Positions 19,723 to 29,671 of a DNA stretch of 64,000 nt are shown here, piece after piece (position 1 is the first letter of the stretch; each line of letters begins with the position of its first letter). The notes under the pieces are model-generated. The model was not told the DNA's origin. It did no database searches and saw only the letters and a program-made list of their open reading frames with translations. The position numbers and the translations under genes were made by a program. This DNA comes from Solibacillus sp. FSL W7-1436 (GTDB lineage Bacteria > Bacillota > Bacilli > Bacillales_A > Planococcaceae), in assembly GCF_038007305.1 (NCBI RefSeq), contig NZ_JBBOWV010000001.1:1602501-1666500 (forward strand). Direction: 5' to 3'.

Positions 19723-20577
19723 ATGACAGTAGCAAATGAAGTGACGATCAAATCGAGTCACGTGAAAACAGGTAAATATACATCGTTTGTTCATGAGGCG
19801 GGTTCAAAGACAAATGAAACGATTTTATTTTTACACGGTTCAGGTCCAGGTGTAACGTCAATCGCCAACTGGAACTATGCATTGAATGACTGCGGAAATG
19901 ATTTTCACTGTTTAGCACCTGACCTATACGGCTTTGCGGATAGTGATCATCCGGATGAGCCGCTTAAAAATCGCCAAATGTGGATGGATTGCTGGGTGGA
20001 GCAATTAATTGAGTTACTAGATTACTATGAAATCGAAAAAGCACATGTAGTAGGGAATTCGTTAGGCTGTTCCATTGCACTCGAATTGCTGCTTGAATAT
20101 CCGGAACGCTTTGACCGGGTTGTATTAATGGGTCCTGGCGGTACACCTAATACGAAGCTAAGCTTGGAGCTGGCTCGTGCAAAATCATTCTATGACAATC
20201 CTTCTAAAAAACGTCTACAACAAATTATGGGATGGTTCGTTTACGACAAAGACGCGATGCAGCCAGTTATTGACGGTTTAACAGATGCACGTTTTGCCAA
20301 TGCAATGCGTGAAGAAGTGAAACGCTCAAATAACTCTATTTTCGCAACGGCGGCAGTACCGATTCCTGTCATCGCATTGAACCGCATCAACCACGAGATT
20401 TTATTAATCCATGGTCAAAACGATAAAGTATGCTCAATCGAATCAAGCTATTATTTAGCAGAACATATTCCGAATGCACAATTGCATGTATTCCCTCAAT
20501 GCGGTCACTGGACACAAATCGAGAAAAAAGAACAGTTTAATTATTTAATCCAACAATTCTTTAACCGTAAAATTTAA
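19723..20577 (+). CDS. Meta-cleavage product hydrolase (alpha/beta fold), copy 1
   Basis: A 284-residue alpha/beta hydrolase of the MhpC/BphD/HsaD type. These cut the carbon-carbon bond of extradiol ring-fission products to give 2-hydroxypentadienoate and an acid. Motifs are the oxyanion loop HGSGPG (about 42-47), nucleophile serine in GNSLG (about 111-115), aspartate in GQNDKV and histidine in CGHW near the end. ATG 19723 follows AGGAGG, 11 bp after the dioxygenase stop, so the two genes are co-transcribed. Confidence 0.9.
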   Translation: MTVANEVTIKSSHVKTGKYTSFVHEAGSKTNETILFLHGSGPGVTSIANWNYALNDCGNDFHCLAPDLYGFADSDHPDEPLKNRQMWMDCWVEQLIELLDYYEIEKAHVVGNSLGCSIALELLLEYPERFDRVVLMGPGGTPNTKLSLELARAKSFYDNPSKKRLQQIMGWFVYDKDAMQPVIDGLTDARFANAMREEVKRSNNSIFATAAVPIPVIALNRINHEILLIHGQNDKVCSIESSYYLAEHIPNAQLHVFPQCGHWTQIEKKEQFNYLIQQFFNRKI

Positions 20578-20608
20578 GTTCATCAAAGTGCTTTTCCGCC
20601 GGATGATA

Positions 20609-20622
20609 ATAAAGCGCTTACA
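20609..20622 (+). promoter_or_regulatory. cre-like site inside the catabolic operon
   Basis: ATAAAGCGCTTACA matches the CcpA consensus TGWAANCGNTNWCA at 12 of 14 positions, including the central CG. It lies in the 69-bp gap before the FAD-dependent dehydrogenase. A roadblock type of glucose repression is possible. Chance occurrence cannot be excluded. Confidence 0.4.
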
Positions 20623-20646
20623 AAATGAAGTGGAAGTGATTTATAA

Positions 20647-22131
20647 ATGTTAAATGAACAGGCAGATATCGTCGTAGTAGGTGCCGGAAATGCCGCGTTA
20701 TGCGCGGCCATTTCGGCAGCAGAACATGGCACGAAAGTAACAGTACTGGAAATTTCCTCTGAAGAAGAAAAGGGTGGCAATACGACCTATACGCATGGAT
20801 CGATTCGCTTTGCTTTTAAAAATGGCGAAGAGGTTCGGCAATTGCTGCCGGATATGACGGATGAGGAATTTGCGATGACGGATTTCGGCAGCTATCCAAG
20901 CGAACAGTTTTTTGATGACGTATGCACGATGTCAAACTTTCGTACAGATTACGATTTAACATCGGTCATGACCGACAAGAGCTTTGAAACGATGCAATGG
21001 TTACTCGATCACAATATTAAGTTCATTCCGATTTATGGACGTCAGGCATACAAAATAGACGGAAAATTCAAATTTTGGGGCAACATGGTCATTGAAGCAG
21101 TCGGCGGCGGAAAAGGCTTAGTTGATGCGTTACATAATGAAGCCAATCGTTTAGGCATTACAATCCATTACAATACGGCGGCTGTTGATCTTGTAACGGA
21201 GCAGCGCAAAGTAAAAGGGATTATCGTCCGTCACGCTGGTGAAGAACGCCGAATTGACTGCCAGGCGGTCGTGCTGGCAAGCGGCGGCTTCCATGCAAAT
21301 GTGGAAATGCGAACGAAATATTTGGGCCCGGGCTGGGATACGGTTCATACGCGCGGTTGTAAATATAACGTGGGGGACGGCCTGCGAATGGCAATTCAGC
21401 TCGGAGCCCGAACAACAGGAAACTGGTCCGGTGCGCACGCGGTTGGAGGCGACCGTTACTTGCCGGATTATAAAGAAGGCTTCCAGAAATTAAGCTATCC
21501 GTTCGGCATCCTCGTCAATAATGAAGGCAAACGCTTTATAGATGAAGGTTCCGATTTTCGAAACTATACGTACGCCAAGCTTGGACGTGAAATATTAAAG
21601 CAGCCGGGGCAGTGTGCATGGCAAATTTTTGATGCAAAAACAAAACCTTACCTGCGAGAAGAATACGAAGGGCGCCACGTATCGAAAGTGTCCGCGCCTA
21701 CGCTGGAACAATTAGCCGAAAAAATGGACGGCATCAATAAGGATCGTTTCCTGGAGGAAGTTCATGCCTATAATGCTGCGGTAAACCGTAATGCGGCATT
21801 CAATCCGAATATATTGGACGGCAAAGCAACAACTGGTCTTGACGTTCCGAAATCCAACTGGGCAAACCCGATAGAAGAAGGTCCGTTTGAAGCGTATGCC
21901 ATCGGGTGCGGTATTACATTTACTTACGGCGGTTTGAAAATCACGAAAAAAGCGGAAGTCATTCATAATGATTTCACTAAAATAGATGGTTTGTATGCAG
22001 CGGGTGAAATTGTCGGTGGTTTATATTACGACAATTATCCGGGTGGTGCGGGTTTAACTTCCGGTGCGGTATTTGGCCGCATTGCAGGAGAACAGGCAGC
22101 AAAATATAGCCGAAGTAAAATCACGATTTAA
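20647..22131 (+). CDS. FAD-binding dehydrogenase (TcuA/KstD-like), copy 1
   Basis: A 494-residue flavoprotein of the fumarate reductase/succinate dehydrogenase flavoprotein superfamily. The N-terminal dinucleotide-binding motif is VVVGAGNAALCAA (about 8-20), followed by GGNTTYT. The C-terminal FAD contact is GLYAAGEIVGGLYYDNYPGGAGLTSG. Members include tricarballylate dehydrogenase and 3-ketosteroid delta-1-dehydrogenase, which insert or remove a carbon-carbon double bond. Which reaction applies is not clear. It is embedded in the catabolic operon, so a dehydrogenation of the substrate or side chain is likely. The ribosome binding site is weak. Confidence 0.8.
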   Translation: MLNEQADIVVVGAGNAALCAAISAAEHGTKVTVLEISSEEEKGGNTTYTHGSIRFAFKNGEEVRQLLPDMTDEEFAMTDFGSYPSEQFFDDVCTMSNFRTDYDLTSVMTDKSFETMQWLLDHNIKFIPIYGRQAYKIDGKFKFWGNMVIEAVGGGKGLVDALHNEANRLGITIHYNTAAVDLVTEQRKVKGIIVRHAGEERRIDCQAVVLASGGFHANVEMRTKYLGPGWDTVHTRGCKYNVGDGLRMAIQLGARTTGNWSGAHAVGGDRYLPDYKEGFQKLSYPFGILVNNEGKRFIDEGSDFRNYTYAKLGREILKQPGQCAWQIFDAKTKPYLREEYEGRHVSKVSAPTLEQLAEKMDGINKDRFLEEVHAYNAAVNRNAAFNPNILDGKATTGLDVPKSNWANPIEEGPFEAYAIGCGITFTYGGLKITKKAEVIHNDFTKIDGLYAAGEIVGGLYYDNYPGGAGLTSGAVFGRIAGEQAAKYSRSKITI

Positions 22132-22144
22132 GGGAGGAAGTATT

Positions 22145-23002
22145 ATGACAATTATAGAGCGCAAAGTAAAAACAGGCGATTACGAAACATTTATTATGGA
22201 GGGCGGAATCGGAAATAAAGATGCGGTTATTTTAATCCATGGATCTGGCCCTGGAGCAAATGGTAAAGCGAACTGGCAATTTGTCATCGAGGATTATGCG
22301 GAAGATTTCCACGTAGTTGCCCTTGATCTATTCGGTTTCGGCAACACGGACCATCCGGAGGAATATCCGGAAAACGGTGTGCAATGGATGTCGGTTCGTG
22401 TGAAGCAAGTACTCGATTTAATGGATGCGCTGAACATTGAAAAAGCAAATCTGATCGGGAACTCTCTAGGCGGCGTAGTAGCAACTTATTTAAATATGGC
22501 TGCTCCAGAGCGCTTCAATAAAATTGTGCTGATGGGTGCGGGTGTCTCATTGTCACAGCCAACACCGGAGCTGTCAAAACTGGCAAACTTCCATTTAGAC
22601 CCGACAAAAGAAAACTTGCGCAACTTACTGAGCTGGTTCGTTTATGACCTGGACCGTATGCAGGATTTTGTAGATCAAGTGGTCGAGGCACGTTGGGAAG
22701 CATTCCAACGCCCGGAAATCCAGCGTTCCTACCGTGAAAACTTTACACGTTCAACAATGATCGAATTCCAAATTCCACAAACGGCACTGGAGCGTATGCA
22801 AAATGAATTTTTATTAATCCATGGTTACTACGATCGTTTCGTACCGTTACAAAGCAGCCTATATGCACTGGAACACTTACCGAATGCAAAGCTGCATATC
22901 TTAAAAAGATGCGGTCACTGGGCAATGATCGAGCAGCGTGAAGAGTTTTTACACGCGACAAAGCACTTTTTCACAAAGGATAAAAAAGAAGTACATTCTT
23001 AA
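22145..23002 (+). CDS. Meta-cleavage product hydrolase (alpha/beta fold), copy 2
   Basis: A 285-residue alpha/beta hydrolase clearly paralogous to the one at 19723. The oxyanion loop is HGSGPGANGKANW, nucleophile GNSLGG, aspartate in GYYDRFV and histidine in CGHWAMIE. I chose ATG 22145 because GGGAGGAAG precedes it; the longer frame opening at 22064 runs inside the previous gene. It is 13 bp after the dehydrogenase. Two hydrolases suggest two different ring-cleavage products. Confidence 0.9.
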   Translation: MTIIERKVKTGDYETFIMEGGIGNKDAVILIHGSGPGANGKANWQFVIEDYAEDFHVVALDLFGFGNTDHPEEYPENGVQWMSVRVKQVLDLMDALNIEKANLIGNSLGGVVATYLNMAAPERFNKIVLMGAGVSLSQPTPELSKLANFHLDPTKENLRNLLSWFVYDLDRMQDFVDQVVEARWEAFQRPEIQRSYRENFTRSTMIEFQIPQTALERMQNEFLLIHGYYDRFVPLQSSLYALEHLPNAKLHILKRCGHWAMIEQREEFLHATKHFFTKDKKEVHS

Positions 23003-23022
23003 TCATATAAGGGGGCTATAAC

Positions 23023-24231
23023 ATGGGAGAAACAGTAGTAAGTACATTGTCTGTAAGCGAAATGCTTGTTGAGAACGCGCGCCAGCTCATTCCTAAATTA
23101 CGTGAAGCAACATTGGAAATAGATAAAAACAGCCAAATTCCAGATGAAATCATTCAGGAAATGCGTGAAAAAGGATTATTGAAGGTATTACGACCAAAAA
23201 TCTTCGGTGGACATGAAACAAGTATGCAGAATTACTTTGATGTCGTAACTGAAATCAGCCGCGGAAACCCGTCTGCCGGGTGGTTCACAGCATTAAGCAA
23301 TATTCGCGATTACATGATTTCCTATGTATATGGCGAAAAAGCGCTGGCTGAGATTTTTGGACCAAACCGTGATAATGATGTGATTTTAGCCGGGAACTTC
23401 AAACCGATCCGTATCGATATTGAAAAAGTTGACGGCGGTTACTTCATTAAAGATGCACAGTGGCCTTTCGTATCGGGTGCTCCGTATGCTGACTGGTTCT
23501 ACTGTGGCGCACCGGTTGACGATGGCAACGGCGGAATTGAAATGGCGATTTTAATCGTGCCTCGTGAAGATGTAACAGTTTTGGATGACTGGGATGTAGT
23601 CGGATTAAAAGGATCAGGCAGTAACAGTATTGTCATTAAGGAAGTGTTTGTCCCGGATCACCGCATTTCATTAGACCGTTTAGCGCAGCAGCGCCATTAT
23701 ATGATCGATGAATTAAAGGACAATCCGTTATACCGTACACCATTCGTACCGTCACTGACGTTATCGATTGCAGCCCCGGTATTAGGCACAGCTCTTGGCG
23801 GATTCGATGTCCATATGGAACGAGTGAATAAAGCAGGTATCGGCAATACATTCTACAACAAAATGTCGGATGCACCGCTGACACATTTACAGATTGCGGA
23901 AATCGATATGAAATTGGAGTGCGCAAGGTCGTTATTCGAAAATGCGATCAAAATTTTGGACGATTACTCAACGAGCGGCAAGGAATTCACGCAAAAAGTG
24001 AGCATTCGCATTAAAGCACAGTACGGCTATGCCAACCAATTATGTAAGGAAGCCTATGATTTGATGCTGGCGGGAGCAGGTTCGGTATTTGCATATAATA
24101 ACAATGTATTCCAGGCATTTTACCGCGACTTTATTACGATGCATTTACACGCATTCATTACACCATCAAGCCTGCTTGAGACACATGGACGTTTAATGGT
24201 GGATTTAGAGCCAAACACATATTTTGCATAG
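23023..24231 (+). CDS. Flavin-dependent phenol monooxygenase (HsaA/HpaH-like), copy 2
   Basis: A 402-residue ACAD-fold two-component monooxygenase, paralogous to the protein at 17415. Family landmarks are RPKIFGG, NPSAGWFTALSN, the central AQWPFVSG and LKGSGSNSIV, and the C-terminal YRDFITMHLH segment. It would hydroxylate a phenol with FADH2 or FMNH2 supplied by the reductase at 25283. ATG 23023 follows AAGGGGGC, 20 bp after the hydrolase. Divergence between the two copies fits different substrates. Confidence 0.86.
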   Translation: MGETVVSTLSVSEMLVENARQLIPKLREATLEIDKNSQIPDEIIQEMREKGLLKVLRPKIFGGHETSMQNYFDVVTEISRGNPSAGWFTALSNIRDYMISYVYGEKALAEIFGPNRDNDVILAGNFKPIRIDIEKVDGGYFIKDAQWPFVSGAPYADWFYCGAPVDDGNGGIEMAILIVPREDVTVLDDWDVVGLKGSGSNSIVIKEVFVPDHRISLDRLAQQRHYMIDELKDNPLYRTPFVPSLTLSIAAPVLGTALGGFDVHMERVNKAGIGNTFYNKMSDAPLTHLQIAEIDMKLECARSLFENAIKILDDYSTSGKEFTQKVSIRIKAQYGYANQLCKEAYDLMLAGAGSVFAYNNNVFQAFYRDFITMHLHAFITPSSLLETHGRLMVDLEPNTYFA

Positions 24232-24262
24232 ATAAATAAATAATCAAAAAGGGGAATGCACT

Positions 24263-25216
24263 ATGACAAATCCGGAAATTTCAAAACTTGGCCATTTTGG
24301 TTTAGTAAGTACAGATTTAGAAAAATCACTTTGGTTTTTTAAAGAAGTAATTGGTCTTGAAGAAACAGAAGAAGCAGACGGTGTTCACTATTTACGTGCA
24401 TGGGGTGATTTTGAACACCATACATTAACACTTCGCGCGGGCGAGGAGTCTCGCCTTGATCATATTGCATGGCGTACAAAACGTCCGGAAGATGTAGATG
24501 CTTTTGCTGAAAATCTCCAAAAAGAAGGAATCGAAATCAACTGGGTAGAGGAAGGCACGGAAAAGGGTCAAGGAAAAGCATTCCGCTTCCAGCTTCCTAG
24601 TAAACATACATTTGAAATTTACTTTGATATGGAAAAAACATTGGCTGCACCTGAAACACGTTCCGTATTAAAAAATCAGACACATAAATCATGGAATAGA
24701 GGCGTTTCACCTCGCCGTATTGACCATGTGAATCTATTAAGCTCAATCCCGGCAAATGAATTTTCAGATTTTATGATTCAGCACTTAGGATTTAACCTGC
24801 GTGAATATGTGGAAGCACCGGACGGCAGCTACTTAGGCGCATGGTTAAGTGTAACACCGCTCGTTCACGACATTGCATTCAGCTTTGATCCGCATTCCGC
24901 TTCTACACATGAAGTACACCATATTTCATACTGGTTGGATAATGCTCAGGATCTACTGCGTGCAGCGGATATTTTAAAAGAAAACGGTATTGAGTTTAAA
25001 GGACCGGGAAAACACGGTATTTCACAGGCAATGTACATTTATGCGATCGACCCTGGCAGTGGCGTACGTCTGGAAATCTTCACAAACGGCTATTTAATTT
25101 TCGAGCCGGATTGGGAGCCGATTCGTTGGACTTTGGATGAGATGAGCTTAGGTTTCACTTATTGGGGCGATCAAATGGACAATAACCCTGAAAATAACCC
25201 GACAATTAAAGCGTAA
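24263..25216 (+). CDS. Type I extradiol ring-cleavage dioxygenase, copy 2
   Basis: A 317-residue two-domain VOC dioxygenase, paralogous to those at 18719 and 29672. Iron ligands are intact: RIDHVN, VHHISYW and VRLEIF. The N-terminal domain opens ISKLGHFGLVSTDLEKSLWFF, also found nearly unchanged in copy 3. ATG 24263 follows AAAAAGGGGA. It is paired with monooxygenase copy 2 and hydrolase copy 2, which makes a second hydroxylation-cleavage-hydrolysis module. Confidence 0.9.
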   Translation: MTNPEISKLGHFGLVSTDLEKSLWFFKEVIGLEETEEADGVHYLRAWGDFEHHTLTLRAGEESRLDHIAWRTKRPEDVDAFAENLQKEGIEINWVEEGTEKGQGKAFRFQLPSKHTFEIYFDMEKTLAAPETRSVLKNQTHKSWNRGVSPRRIDHVNLLSSIPANEFSDFMIQHLGFNLREYVEAPDGSYLGAWLSVTPLVHDIAFSFDPHSASTHEVHHISYWLDNAQDLLRAADILKENGIEFKGPGKHGISQAMYIYAIDPGSGVRLEIFTNGYLIFEPDWEPIRWTLDEMSLGFTYWGDQMDNNPENNPTIKA

Positions 25217-25282
25217 AAAGTTTTGCGGTAAAGCGGAAAGTTTACGAAATGAAAATATAATCTGCAAAGAGGAGGCAACATT

Positions 25283-25762
25283 ATGATGGATGACCGTTTA
25301 TTCAGAAATGCGATGGGTAAGTTTGCGACAGGTGTTACCGTCATTACAACAGAGCACGATAAACAAGAGCATGGTATGACAGCAAATGCATTCATGTCTG
25401 TTTCTTTAGAGCCGAAGCTAGTTGTGATTTCAATCGGTGAAAAAGCACGCTGCCTGCCGAAAATTAAAGAGAGCGGCATTTTCGGTGTCAATATTTTAGC
25501 TGAGGATCAACAAGACTATTCAATGGTTTTTGCCGGTCAAAAGAAAGATGAAGTCGTAGAGGTAACTTTCGAGCGTTTGGCAGGTGTACCGGTTTTACAA
25601 GGTGCCATTGCACAAATCAGCTGTGACGTAGTATCGGAGTACGTTGAAGGCGATCATACTTTGTTCATCGGCAAAGTACGGGATATTAAGCTGGATGAAA
25701 CGAAAGAGCCGTTATTATTCTATGCGGGCAAATACCGTTCATTAGAAACAATTACTGTATAA
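25283..25762 (+). CDS. Flavin reductase (HsaB/HpaC-like)
   Basis: A 159-residue single-domain flavin reductase-like protein, the small component that uses NAD(P)H to supply free reduced flavin to the two oxygenases. The N-terminal FATGVTVITT and the TANAFMSVSLEPKLV flavin-contact motifs are typical, and the length matches the family. ATG 25283 follows AGAGGAGG; a second ATG is adjacent. Only one reductase is present for two oxygenases, so it probably serves both. Confidence 0.88.
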   Translation: MMDDRLFRNAMGKFATGVTVITTEHDKQEHGMTANAFMSVSLEPKLVVISIGEKARCLPKIKESGIFGVNILAEDQQDYSMVFAGQKKDEVVEVTFERLAGVPVLQGAIAQISCDVVSEYVEGDHTLFIGKVRDIKLDETKEPLLFYAGKYRSLETITV

Positions 25763-25776
25763 CAGGGGGATTCAAA

Positions 25777-26547
25777 TTGGATATTCAACAAGCTGCTAAT
25801 GCCTTATTAACTGCTGAACGTTCGAAACAGCCAATTGAACCTTTCACGTCGTCAACTGATATTTCAGTTGACGACGCTTATCATATTCAGCTGTTACAAA
25901 TTAAAGAGAAATTGAAGGAAGCTGAACTGGTAGGAATGAAAGTTGGATTGACGAGCGAAGTCATGCAGAAGATGTTCAATGTAGACACGCCTGATTTTGG
26001 GCATATTTTGAGCACAATGGTATATGAAAATAACAGTACAATTTCGAAATCGCATTTTATTCAACCGAAAGTAGAATTTGAGATTGCTTTTTTATTAAAG
26101 GAAGATTTAAAAGGTCCGAATGTAACGGTCGAACAGGTACTACAGGCAACAAAAGCGATTGCACCGGCAATTGAAATTATCGATAGTCGCATTATGGACT
26201 GGAAATTTAAATTTGAGGATACGGTTGCGGATAACGGTTCGTCTGCAGGGGCAATTATCGGGACACCATCTGATTTACCACCTTTTGAGGAGCTCGCGAA
26301 CATTCCGATAGTCGTGAAGAAAAATGGTGAAGTGATCGATCAAGGTGTAAGCAACGCGGTAATGGGAAACCCGGTGAAAGCAATTGCCTGGCTTGCCAAT
26401 ATGTTGAGTGAATATGATATTTCACTGAAAGCGGGTCAGTTCATTTTAGCGGGTGCGATTACAGCGGCAGTATTTTTCGAAGCGGATGACGAGTTTGAAA
26501 TTGATTTCGGTAAGTACGGACAGTTGAAAGTACAGTTTACAGATTGA
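25777..26547 (+). CDS. 2-hydroxypenta-2,4-dienoate hydratase family
   Basis: A 256-residue member of the MhpD/BphH/HsaE hydratase family (FAH-like fold). It adds water to 2-hydroxypentadienoate to give 4-hydroxy-2-oxovalerate; some relatives are 4-oxalocrotonate decarboxylases. Motifs are [17 protein letters not shown] with the metal-binding glutamates, and [10 protein letters not shown]...NGSSAG. Start is TTG 25777 after AGGGGGA, 14 bp after the reductase. The aldehyde dehydrogenase and aldolase that follow favour the hydratase function. Confidence 0.88.
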   Translation: MDIQQAANALLTAERSKQPIEPFTSSTDISVDDAYHIQLLQIKEKLKEAELVGMKVGLTSEVMQKMFNVDTPDFGHILSTMVYENNSTISKSHFIQPKVEFEIAFLLKEDLKGPNVTVEQVLQATKAIAPAIEIIDSRIMDWKFKFEDTVADNGSSAGAIIGTPSDLPPFEELANIPIVVKKNGEVIDQGVSNAVMGNPVKAIAWLANMLSEYDISLKAGQFILAGAITAAVFFEADDEFEIDFGKYGQLKVQFTD

Positions 26548-26564
26548 GGATTGAGGTGAGCAAA

Positions 26565-27452
26565 TTGACGAAGTTAAAAGTAGGCATCATCGGTTCCGGG
26601 AATATCGGTACGGATTTAATGTATAAAATTGAGCGTTGTGATGCACTGGAGATGGCGGTCATGGTAGGGATTGATCCGCAGTCGGAAGGTTTGGCACGTG
26701 CACGCGACCGGGGCTATATCGCAATTGAAAATGGTATTGAAGGGTTTAAAACACAGTTAGAAGAAGTTGATATCGTCTTTGATGCGACGAGCGCCTATGC
26801 TCACAAGGAAAACTACGAGGTTGTAAAAGCTGCAGGTAAAAAGATGATTGATTTAACACCGGCAGCAATCGGACCGTTCACTGTTCCGCCGGTAAATTTA
26901 AGTGAGCATTTTGAAAAGGACAATGTCAATATGGTAACTTGCGGCGGCCAGGCAACGATTCCGATTGTGGCGGCGATCTCCCGTGTTGTGCCAGTTGATT
27001 ATGCAGAAATCGTAGCAACTGTCGCAAGTAAAAGTGCAGGCCCGGGTACACGAGCGAATATCGATGAATTTACACGGACAACGGCAAATGCGATCGAAGT
27101 TGTCGGCGGTGCAAAAAAAGGGAAAGCAATTATCATTTTAAATCCGGCAGAACCGCCGATTATGATGCGTGATACAGTCCATGCACTCGTAGCGGAGACA
27201 GGGAAAGAAGATGAAATCCGCGCTTCTATTAAAGAGATGATTGAGGAAGTAAAAACATACGTCCCGGGCTACAGTCTATGTGGTGAACCGATTTTTGAAG
27301 GGAATAAAGTATCGGTTTTATTGGAAGTGGAAGGGATTGGCGATTTCTTCCCGCCGTATTCAGGTAACTTGGACATTATGACGGCAGCTGCTGCACGTGT
27401 GGCAAATAAATTAGCCAAAAATCTAATAGCGCAAGGAGCGGTTGTGCGATGA
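26565..27452 (+). CDS. mhpF: Acetaldehyde dehydrogenase (acylating)
   Basis: A 295-residue NAD-dependent enzyme that oxidises acetaldehyde to acetyl-CoA while bound to the aldolase encoded next. The N-terminal Rossmann motif is [13 protein letters not shown]. The catalytic cysteine lies in [10 protein letters not shown] and the C-terminal region in [18 protein letters not shown] favour TTG 26565, preceded by GAGGTGA; GTG 26556 or TTG 26544 are in-frame alternatives. The stop overlaps the next ATG (ATGA), consistent with coupled translation of the channelling complex. Confidence 0.93.
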   Translation: MTKLKVGIIGSGNIGTDLMYKIERCDALEMAVMVGIDPQSEGLARARDRGYIAIENGIEGFKTQLEEVDIVFDATSAYAHKENYEVVKAAGKKMIDLTPAAIGPFTVPPVNLSEHFEKDNVNMVTCGGQATIPIVAAISRVVPVDYAEIVATVASKSAGPGTRANIDEFTRTTANAIEVVGGAKKGKAIIILNPAEPPIMMRDTVHALVAETGKEDEIRASIKEMIEEVKTYVPGYSLCGEPIFEGNKVSVLLEVEGIGDFFPPYSGNLDIMTAAAARVANKLAKNLIAQGAVVR

Positions 27453-28444
27453 GAGACATTCATATTTTAGACGTATCGTTGCGAGACGGCAGTCACTCCA
27501 TGAAGCACCAGTATTCCGAGCAGCAAGTACGTGACATTGCAAGAGGATTAAATCAGGCGGGTGTAGAGTATTTTGAAGTCGCACATGGTGATGGCTTAGG
27601 CGGATCGAGCTTGCAGTACGGTCTGTCAGCTGTGGACGAGCTGAAGTTAATCGAAGCTGCTGCCGCTGAATGTACCGATTCAAAAGTGGCTGTCCTACTT
27701 ATTCCCGGTATCGGAATTAAGGATGATTTAAAAAATGCAGTGAATGTGGGCGCAAAGATGGCACGTGTTGCAACACATGTGACAGAGGCGGATATTTCAG
27801 CACAGCATATTGCCTATAGCCGTGAATTGGGACTGAAAACTGCGGGATTTCTGATGATGGCCCATATGGCTCCGACAAGCGTCATTGTCGAGCAGGCTAA
27901 ACTATTTGAAAGTTACGGTGCGGAAATCGTGTATGTGACAGATTCTGCAGGTTACCTATTACCGGATCAAGTAACCGAACGAATTCGTGCATTGAAAGAA
28001 AATATCGGCTGTGAAATCGGCTTCCACGCACATAATAATATGTCGCTGGCTATGGCGAATTCTTTAGCGGCAATCGAAGCGGGCGCTACCTATATTGACG
28101 GATCATTACGTGCATTAGGGGCAGGCAGCGGCAATACACAAACCGAAGTATTAGTTGCGGTATTGCAGCGTATGGGCATTCAGACAGGTGTTGATCTGTA
28201 CAATATTATCGATGCGGCAAATGACATCGTCGCACCTATTTTACCGCGTCCGCAGGAAATTTCAGGTTCAAGCCTGATTATGGGATATGCAGGGGTGTAC
28301 TCCAGCTTCTTACTCCATACCGAAAAAGCTTCCAAACAATTCGGTGTAGATGAACGCGATATTCTAGTTGAGCTGGGCCGCCGTAAAACAGTCGGCGGAC
28401 AGGAAGATTTAATTTATGAAGTGGCACAGAGTTTGCGGAAATAA
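27449..28444 (+). CDS. mhpE: 4-hydroxy-2-oxovalerate aldolase
   Basis: A 331-residue HMGL-like TIM-barrel aldolase that cleaves 4-hydroxy-2-oxovalerate to pyruvate and acetaldehyde. Metal-binding and catalytic residues are visible in DVSLRDGSH near the N-terminus (R and D) and in GFHAHNN (two histidines). The C-terminal communication domain that contacts the dehydrogenase is present. Start ATG overlaps the previous stop by four bases. It is the last gene before a terminator, so it closes the first catabolic transcript. Confidence 0.94.
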   Translation: MRDIHILDVSLRDGSHSMKHQYSEQQVRDIARGLNQAGVEYFEVAHGDGLGGSSLQYGLSAVDELKLIEAAAAECTDSKVAVLLIPGIGIKDDLKNAVNVGAKMARVATHVTEADISAQHIAYSRELGLKTAGFLMMAHMAPTSVIVEQAKLFESYGAEIVYVTDSAGYLLPDQVTERIRALKENIGCEIGFHAHNNMSLAMANSLAAIEAGATYIDGSLRALGAGSGNTQTEVLVAVLQRMGIQTGVDLYNIIDAANDIVAPILPRPQEISGSSLIMGYAGVYSSFLLHTEKASKQFGVDERDILVELGRRKTVGGQEDLIYEVAQSLRK

Positions 28445-28500
28445 TAAAAGGCTGTGGTCACAATACAGTTATATATGAAAAAAAACAATAATTTTTAACT

Positions 28501-28533
28501 GCTACCTTAATACCAATGAGGTAGCTTTTTATT
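28501..28533 (+). terminator. Intrinsic terminator after aldolase gene
   Basis: GCTACCT pairs with AGGTAGC, followed by TTTTTATT. It is about 57 bp after the aldolase stop. Confidence 0.85.
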
Positions 28534-28578
28534 CATCTCATATTTTTAAATACTTATATAGATAGAGAAGGTGAGCGC

Positions 28579-29553
28579 ATGAAGATTTGTGGGAAATACC
28601 GCGCGAAATTTGCAGACGGTCCAATCTGGCATCGGGCATACGGTGTAATTTGGCTTGATATTGCGAATAAAAAAATCATCACATTCAAACCGGAAACGGA
28701 AAAAGAAGATGTGTACGATGCTATGGGATGGATTCAATCAATCATCCCGACTACAGATGGTCAGTTTATTGGAGTTTATAAAGACGGCCTCTATTTAATC
28801 AATTTTAAATTAGGTCTGAAAAAACCATTTGTTTTGCCGCCGGATCTGTCTGAAATACATTTTTTAAACGATTCTAAATGTGGACCGGATGGACGACTAT
28901 GGGTAGGCTCTTCAGATGGTTTTTTTAAGAAATTCAAAGAAACACCTCAAACCGCATTTTCCAACTATCCATTCGAAAATGCAAAGTTGATTTCCATCGA
29001 TGCAGAAGGCAAAATTCAGACACATTTATCAAAAGTCGCGATATCGAATGGTTTGGAGTGGGATCGCAAAACAAATAAATTTTATCATATCGATTCGTCG
29101 AAACACGCAATCTTTCAATATGAATTAGCTGAAAGCGGACAGCTGCTATTTGAAAAGGTTGTTTATACTTTCAAAATGGACGAAGGGTATCCTGCTGGCA
29201 TGACGATCGATAGTGAAGGCAATTTATATGTAACTTTATTTAAAAGTGGTCTAATGGCAAAAACGAGTAAGGAACAAACCCGTGTTGTATGTATCGATCC
29301 ACAGGAACAGCACATTAAAGAAGAATTCATAATTCCTGTTTCCCATATCACTTCCTGCACAATCGGCGGGAAAAATTTGGACCAACTATATGTTACAACT
29401 GCCTATGAAGCATTGCCGGAAGCACAGGTTAAAGAGGAACCGCTAGCAGGGTATTTACTGCAGTTTCCGATAAAAGCGAAAGGTGTATTACCTTATGAAT
29501 TTATGCTGGCGAAAAGCGGAAGTGATTCTTCAAATTCGGTAATTTTTTACTAA
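28579..29553 (+). CDS. SMP-30/gluconolactonase-like protein with altered metal site
   Basis: A 324-residue six-bladed propeller of the SMP-30/LRE lactonase family. Family blocks are recognisable: DGPIWH (about 14-19, normally EGPxW), NDSKCGPDGRLWVGS (about 97-111), SNGLEWD and GYPAGMTIDSEGNLYV (normally PDGMxxD). Thus the usual metal glutamate is aspartate and the metal aspartate is alanine, while the middle asparagine is kept. Lactone hydrolysis may be lost or changed. ATG 28579 follows GAAGGTGAG. It sits alone between the two parts of the catabolic locus. Confidence 0.75.
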   Translation: MKICGKYRAKFADGPIWHRAYGVIWLDIANKKIITFKPETEKEDVYDAMGWIQSIIPTTDGQFIGVYKDGLYLINFKLGLKKPFVLPPDLSEIHFLNDSKCGPDGRLWVGSSDGFFKKFKETPQTAFSNYPFENAKLISIDAEGKIQTHLSKVAISNGLEWDRKTNKFYHIDSSKHAIFQYELAESGQLLFEKVVYTFKMDEGYPAGMTIDSEGNLYVTLFKSGLMAKTSKEQTRVVCIDPQEQHIKEEFIIPVSHITSCTIGGKNLDQLYVTTAYEALPEAQVKEEPLAGYLLQFPIKAKGVLPYEFMLAKSGSDSSNSVIFY

Positions 29554-29671
29554 AAGTTAGATTTTTCTGAATAAAAGTTTCCTAGATATCAAAAAGTACA
29601 TTTTGTAACATTGAAAACAATAACAACCTTATACAGGTTACTCATATTCATCATTTTGAGGGGGAATTGTA

